Positions 12,590-13,990 of a stretch of DNA of 13,990 nucleotides are shown piece by piece. How positions within the stretch are numbered: the first letter of the stretch is position 1; every line of letters starts with the position of its first letter. The notes beneath the pieces were generated by a model. The model was not told where the DNA came from. It ran no database searches and was given only the letters and a program-made list of their open reading frames with translations. Source of the DNA: an uncultured Eubacterium sp. (GTDB lineage: Bacteria > Bacillota > Clostridia > Peptostreptococcales > Anaerovoracaceae); the NCBI GenBank assembly GCA_937894585.1, contig CALBGO010000103.1:1-13990 (forward strand). The letters run 5' to 3'. A program made the translations under genes and the position numbers.

Positions 12590-13942
12590 CTAATTCTTGT
12601 TTTTCAGCAGTTTTTCCAGGTCGTCGATTTCAGAAAGCAGACTCAGGATTACTACCCGGTCGTTCCACTTGATTACCGTGTCGCCGTCGGGAATGATGAC
12701 TTCCTGTCCTCTGTGAATTGCGGCAATCAGAACGCCGTCCCGCAGGTTCAGCTTTTTCAGCGGCACATTGATGATTTTCATATGGGAGTGGGCGACGATT
12801 TCCATAATTTCGGCCTGTCCCTGCAAAAGCAGAGAAGAAATAATCTTTTTGTCTCCCTGAATGAAGCGGAGAATATTGCTGGCTGTAATATCGAGAGGAT
12901 TCAGAACCATATCCACGCCCATCCGCTCGATTAAATCCTTGTAGCTTTCATGGCTGACTTTGGAAATAACATCTTCGATGCCGTGCTGTTTTGCAGTCAG
13001 CGCCAGCAGCAGATTTTCTTCGTCATAGCCTGTGGCTGTGACAAAGGCGTCCATTTCGTTCATATTTTCTTCTTCCAAAAGCGGCAGATCCGTACCGTCG
13101 CTGTGAAGAATCATAACATTGGAAAGGTGAGTGGACAGGTAGCGGCAGCGTTCCATATTCTTTTCGACCAGTTTTACCATAGCGCCGAATTCGGAAAGTT
13201 TTTCGGCCAGATAGAATCCGGTTTTTCCGCCGCCTATAATCATCACTTTCTGCAGATTGGTATACTTGCCTTTTTCGTGTACTTTTTTTGTCAGAGAAAG
13301 AATCTGCTCTTTTTCTCCCACAGCATAGAGGATATCCCGCTCTCTGATCTCATCATCTCCGTGAGGAATAATGATTTTGCCGTTTCTTGAAATTGCGGCA
13401 ATCAGCATATTGGGCAGAATTTCCCGAACCTGCGGAATGGAAAGTCCGACCAGCTTCGGATATCTTCTGGCATAAAACTCAATGAGAGAGATTTTTCCTG
13501 TTGTGAAGACTCCGTTGCTGAGGGTGTATTTTTCCACCAGATATTTGTATATTTCCACGGTTATTGCAAGGTCCGGGTTTACAATGGAATCGATACCCAT
13601 AGTTTCTTTGATAAAACCGAACTGGTTCATATGTTCCGGCTCTCTGACCCTTGCGATAACTCTGCGGCAGCCCAGCTTTTTTGCAAAAGAGGCAATGACG
13701 ATATTGGTTTCGTCGTTATCCGTTGCTGCCAGAAGGTATCTGAAGTTTTGAATGTCGATGCTTTTCAGCACATTGATGTTTCTCGCATCTGCATTGATTG
13801 CCATAACATCGAGCTGTTGTGAAAGCTTGTTCAGAACATGCTCGTTCTTATCGATAATGGTAACTTCATAATCGCCGCCGATGAGGGCTTCTGCAACGCG
13901 GAATCCCAGTTTTCCCGCGCCGACAATGACTACATTTTCCAT
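12590..13942 (-). CDS. trkA: TrkA, cytoplasmic regulator of potassium uptake
   Basis: TrkA binds NAD(H) and ATP/ADP and gates the TrkH channel. The 450-residue protein has the full double arrangement. RCK-N1 has GAGKLG (8-13) and Asp31 at the end of the second strand. RCK-C1 covers about 140-220. RCK-N2 has GGGKTG (237-242) and Glu260 in the equivalent acidic position. RCK-C2 covers about 366-448 (KIINVPLKKLNLRDGVLIAAIHRGQEVIIPDGDTVIKWNDRVVIL). Length matches canonical TrkA (about 458). Start chosen at 13942 because GGAG lies 6 bases before this ATG and the protein then begins directly with the first Rossmann strand. Longer in-frame starts reach 13981. It is the first gene of the operon in view. 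The promoter lies beyond the window end. Confidence 0.95.
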   Translation of the reverse strand: MENVVIVGAGKLGFRVAEALIGGDYEVTIIDKNEHVLNKLSQQLDVMAINADARNINVLKSIDIQNFRYLLAATDNDETNIVIASFAKKLGCRRVIARVREPEHMNQFGFIKETMGIDSIVNPDLAITVEIYKYLVEKYTLSNGVFTTGKISLIEFYARRYPKLVGLSIPQVREILPNMLIAAISRNGKIIIPHGDDEIRERDILYAVGEKEQILSLTKKVHEKGKYTNLQKVMIIGGGKTGFYLAEKLSEFGAMVKLVEKNMERCRYLSTHLSNVMILHSDGTDLPLLEEENMNEMDAFVTATGYDEENLLLALTAKQHGIEDVISKVSHESYKDLIERMGVDMVLNPLDITASNILRFIQGDKKIISSLLLQGQAEIMEIVAHSHMKIINVPLKKLNLRDGVLIAAIHRGQEVIIPDGDTVIKWNDRVVILSLLSEIDDLEKLLKNKN

Positions 13943-13957
13943 ATTAATCTCCATTCC

Positions 13958-13977
13958 GCCGCCTTTCAGTCGGCGGC
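13958..13977. repeat. GC-rich inverted repeat before trkA
   Basis: GCCGCC (13958-13963) and GGCGGC (13972-13977) form a 6-bp stem with an 8-base loop, about 20 bases before the chosen trkA start and just upstream of its Shine-Dalgarno. It has no U tract in the trkA direction. It may be a leader structure or the end of an upstream terminator. Confidence 0.4.
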
Positions 13978-13990
13978 ACAAATAGTAATG

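Noticed and set aside
13943..13981. Longer start for trkA
   Set aside because: The upstream starts precede the GGAG that serves ATG 13942, and the extra residues come from the GC-rich inverted repeat.
1..13990. CRISPR array, tRNA, rRNA, tmRNA, insertion sequence or prophage
   Set aside because: I saw no regularly spaced repeats, tRNA-like T-loop sequences, transposase or integrase coding regions, or long terminal inverted repeats.

Overview
The window looks like chromosomal DNA of a low- to mid-GC Gram-positive bacterium, most likely a clostridial Firmicute. This rests on strong AGGAGG-type ribosome sites, TTG starts behind good Shine-Dalgarno sequences, a lipobox lipoprotein, an RNase R, a PadR regulator, and small genes of types common in gut Clostridia. 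I cannot name the genus from the sequence. There is no rRNA, tRNA, CRISPR array, transposase or recognisable prophage gene.

Left arm (1-5090, + strand): brnQ (Na+-coupled branched-chain amino acid carrier), then a TPR/SUFU-domain protein 40 bases downstream, then a small acidic repeat lipoprotein closed by a clear intrinsic terminator, then rnr (RNase R). The start of rnr is ambiguous: its only good Shine-Dalgarno lies about 20 bases before the first ATG. The gene that often follows rnr (smpB) is not there. A 56-codon ORF of unknown nature occupies the space instead.

Centre (5090-6575): rnr and a minus-strand padR converge on two hairpins. padR has a clear promoter. Between padR and the next gene lie about 850 bases with no intact protein gene. 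They hold a near-consensus promoter followed by a long stem-loop that may encode a roughly 120-nt small RNA. A second promoter follows, whose -10 box overlaps an 18-bp perfect palindrome (likely operator). Next to it is a degraded, frameshifted gene whose C-terminal part is still readable.

Right-centre (6576-9046, + strand): four small genes in one direction: a P-loop kinase-like protein, a cytidine/blasticidin-deaminase-like enzyme, an unknown 217-residue protein and a GNAT acetyltransferase. They look like an accessory set of small-molecule-modifying enzymes. Their substrates cannot be read from sequence.

Right arm (9088-13942, - strand): a potassium-uptake operon in the order trkA, trkH, trkH, CBS-domain protein. 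Two consecutive TrkH-type membrane subunits, each 488 residues, follow one full-length two-RCK TrkA. The last gene encodes a two-CBS-domain protein, a plausible adenylate- or dinucleotide-sensing partner. In front of it is a hairpin that contains the Shine-Dalgarno and is followed by five U residues, which could act as an attenuator or translational switch. I found no striking new defence or mobile system. The best leads are the small-RNA candidate, the palindromic operator beside a decayed gene, the paired TrkH subunits, and the CBS-gene leader hairpin.
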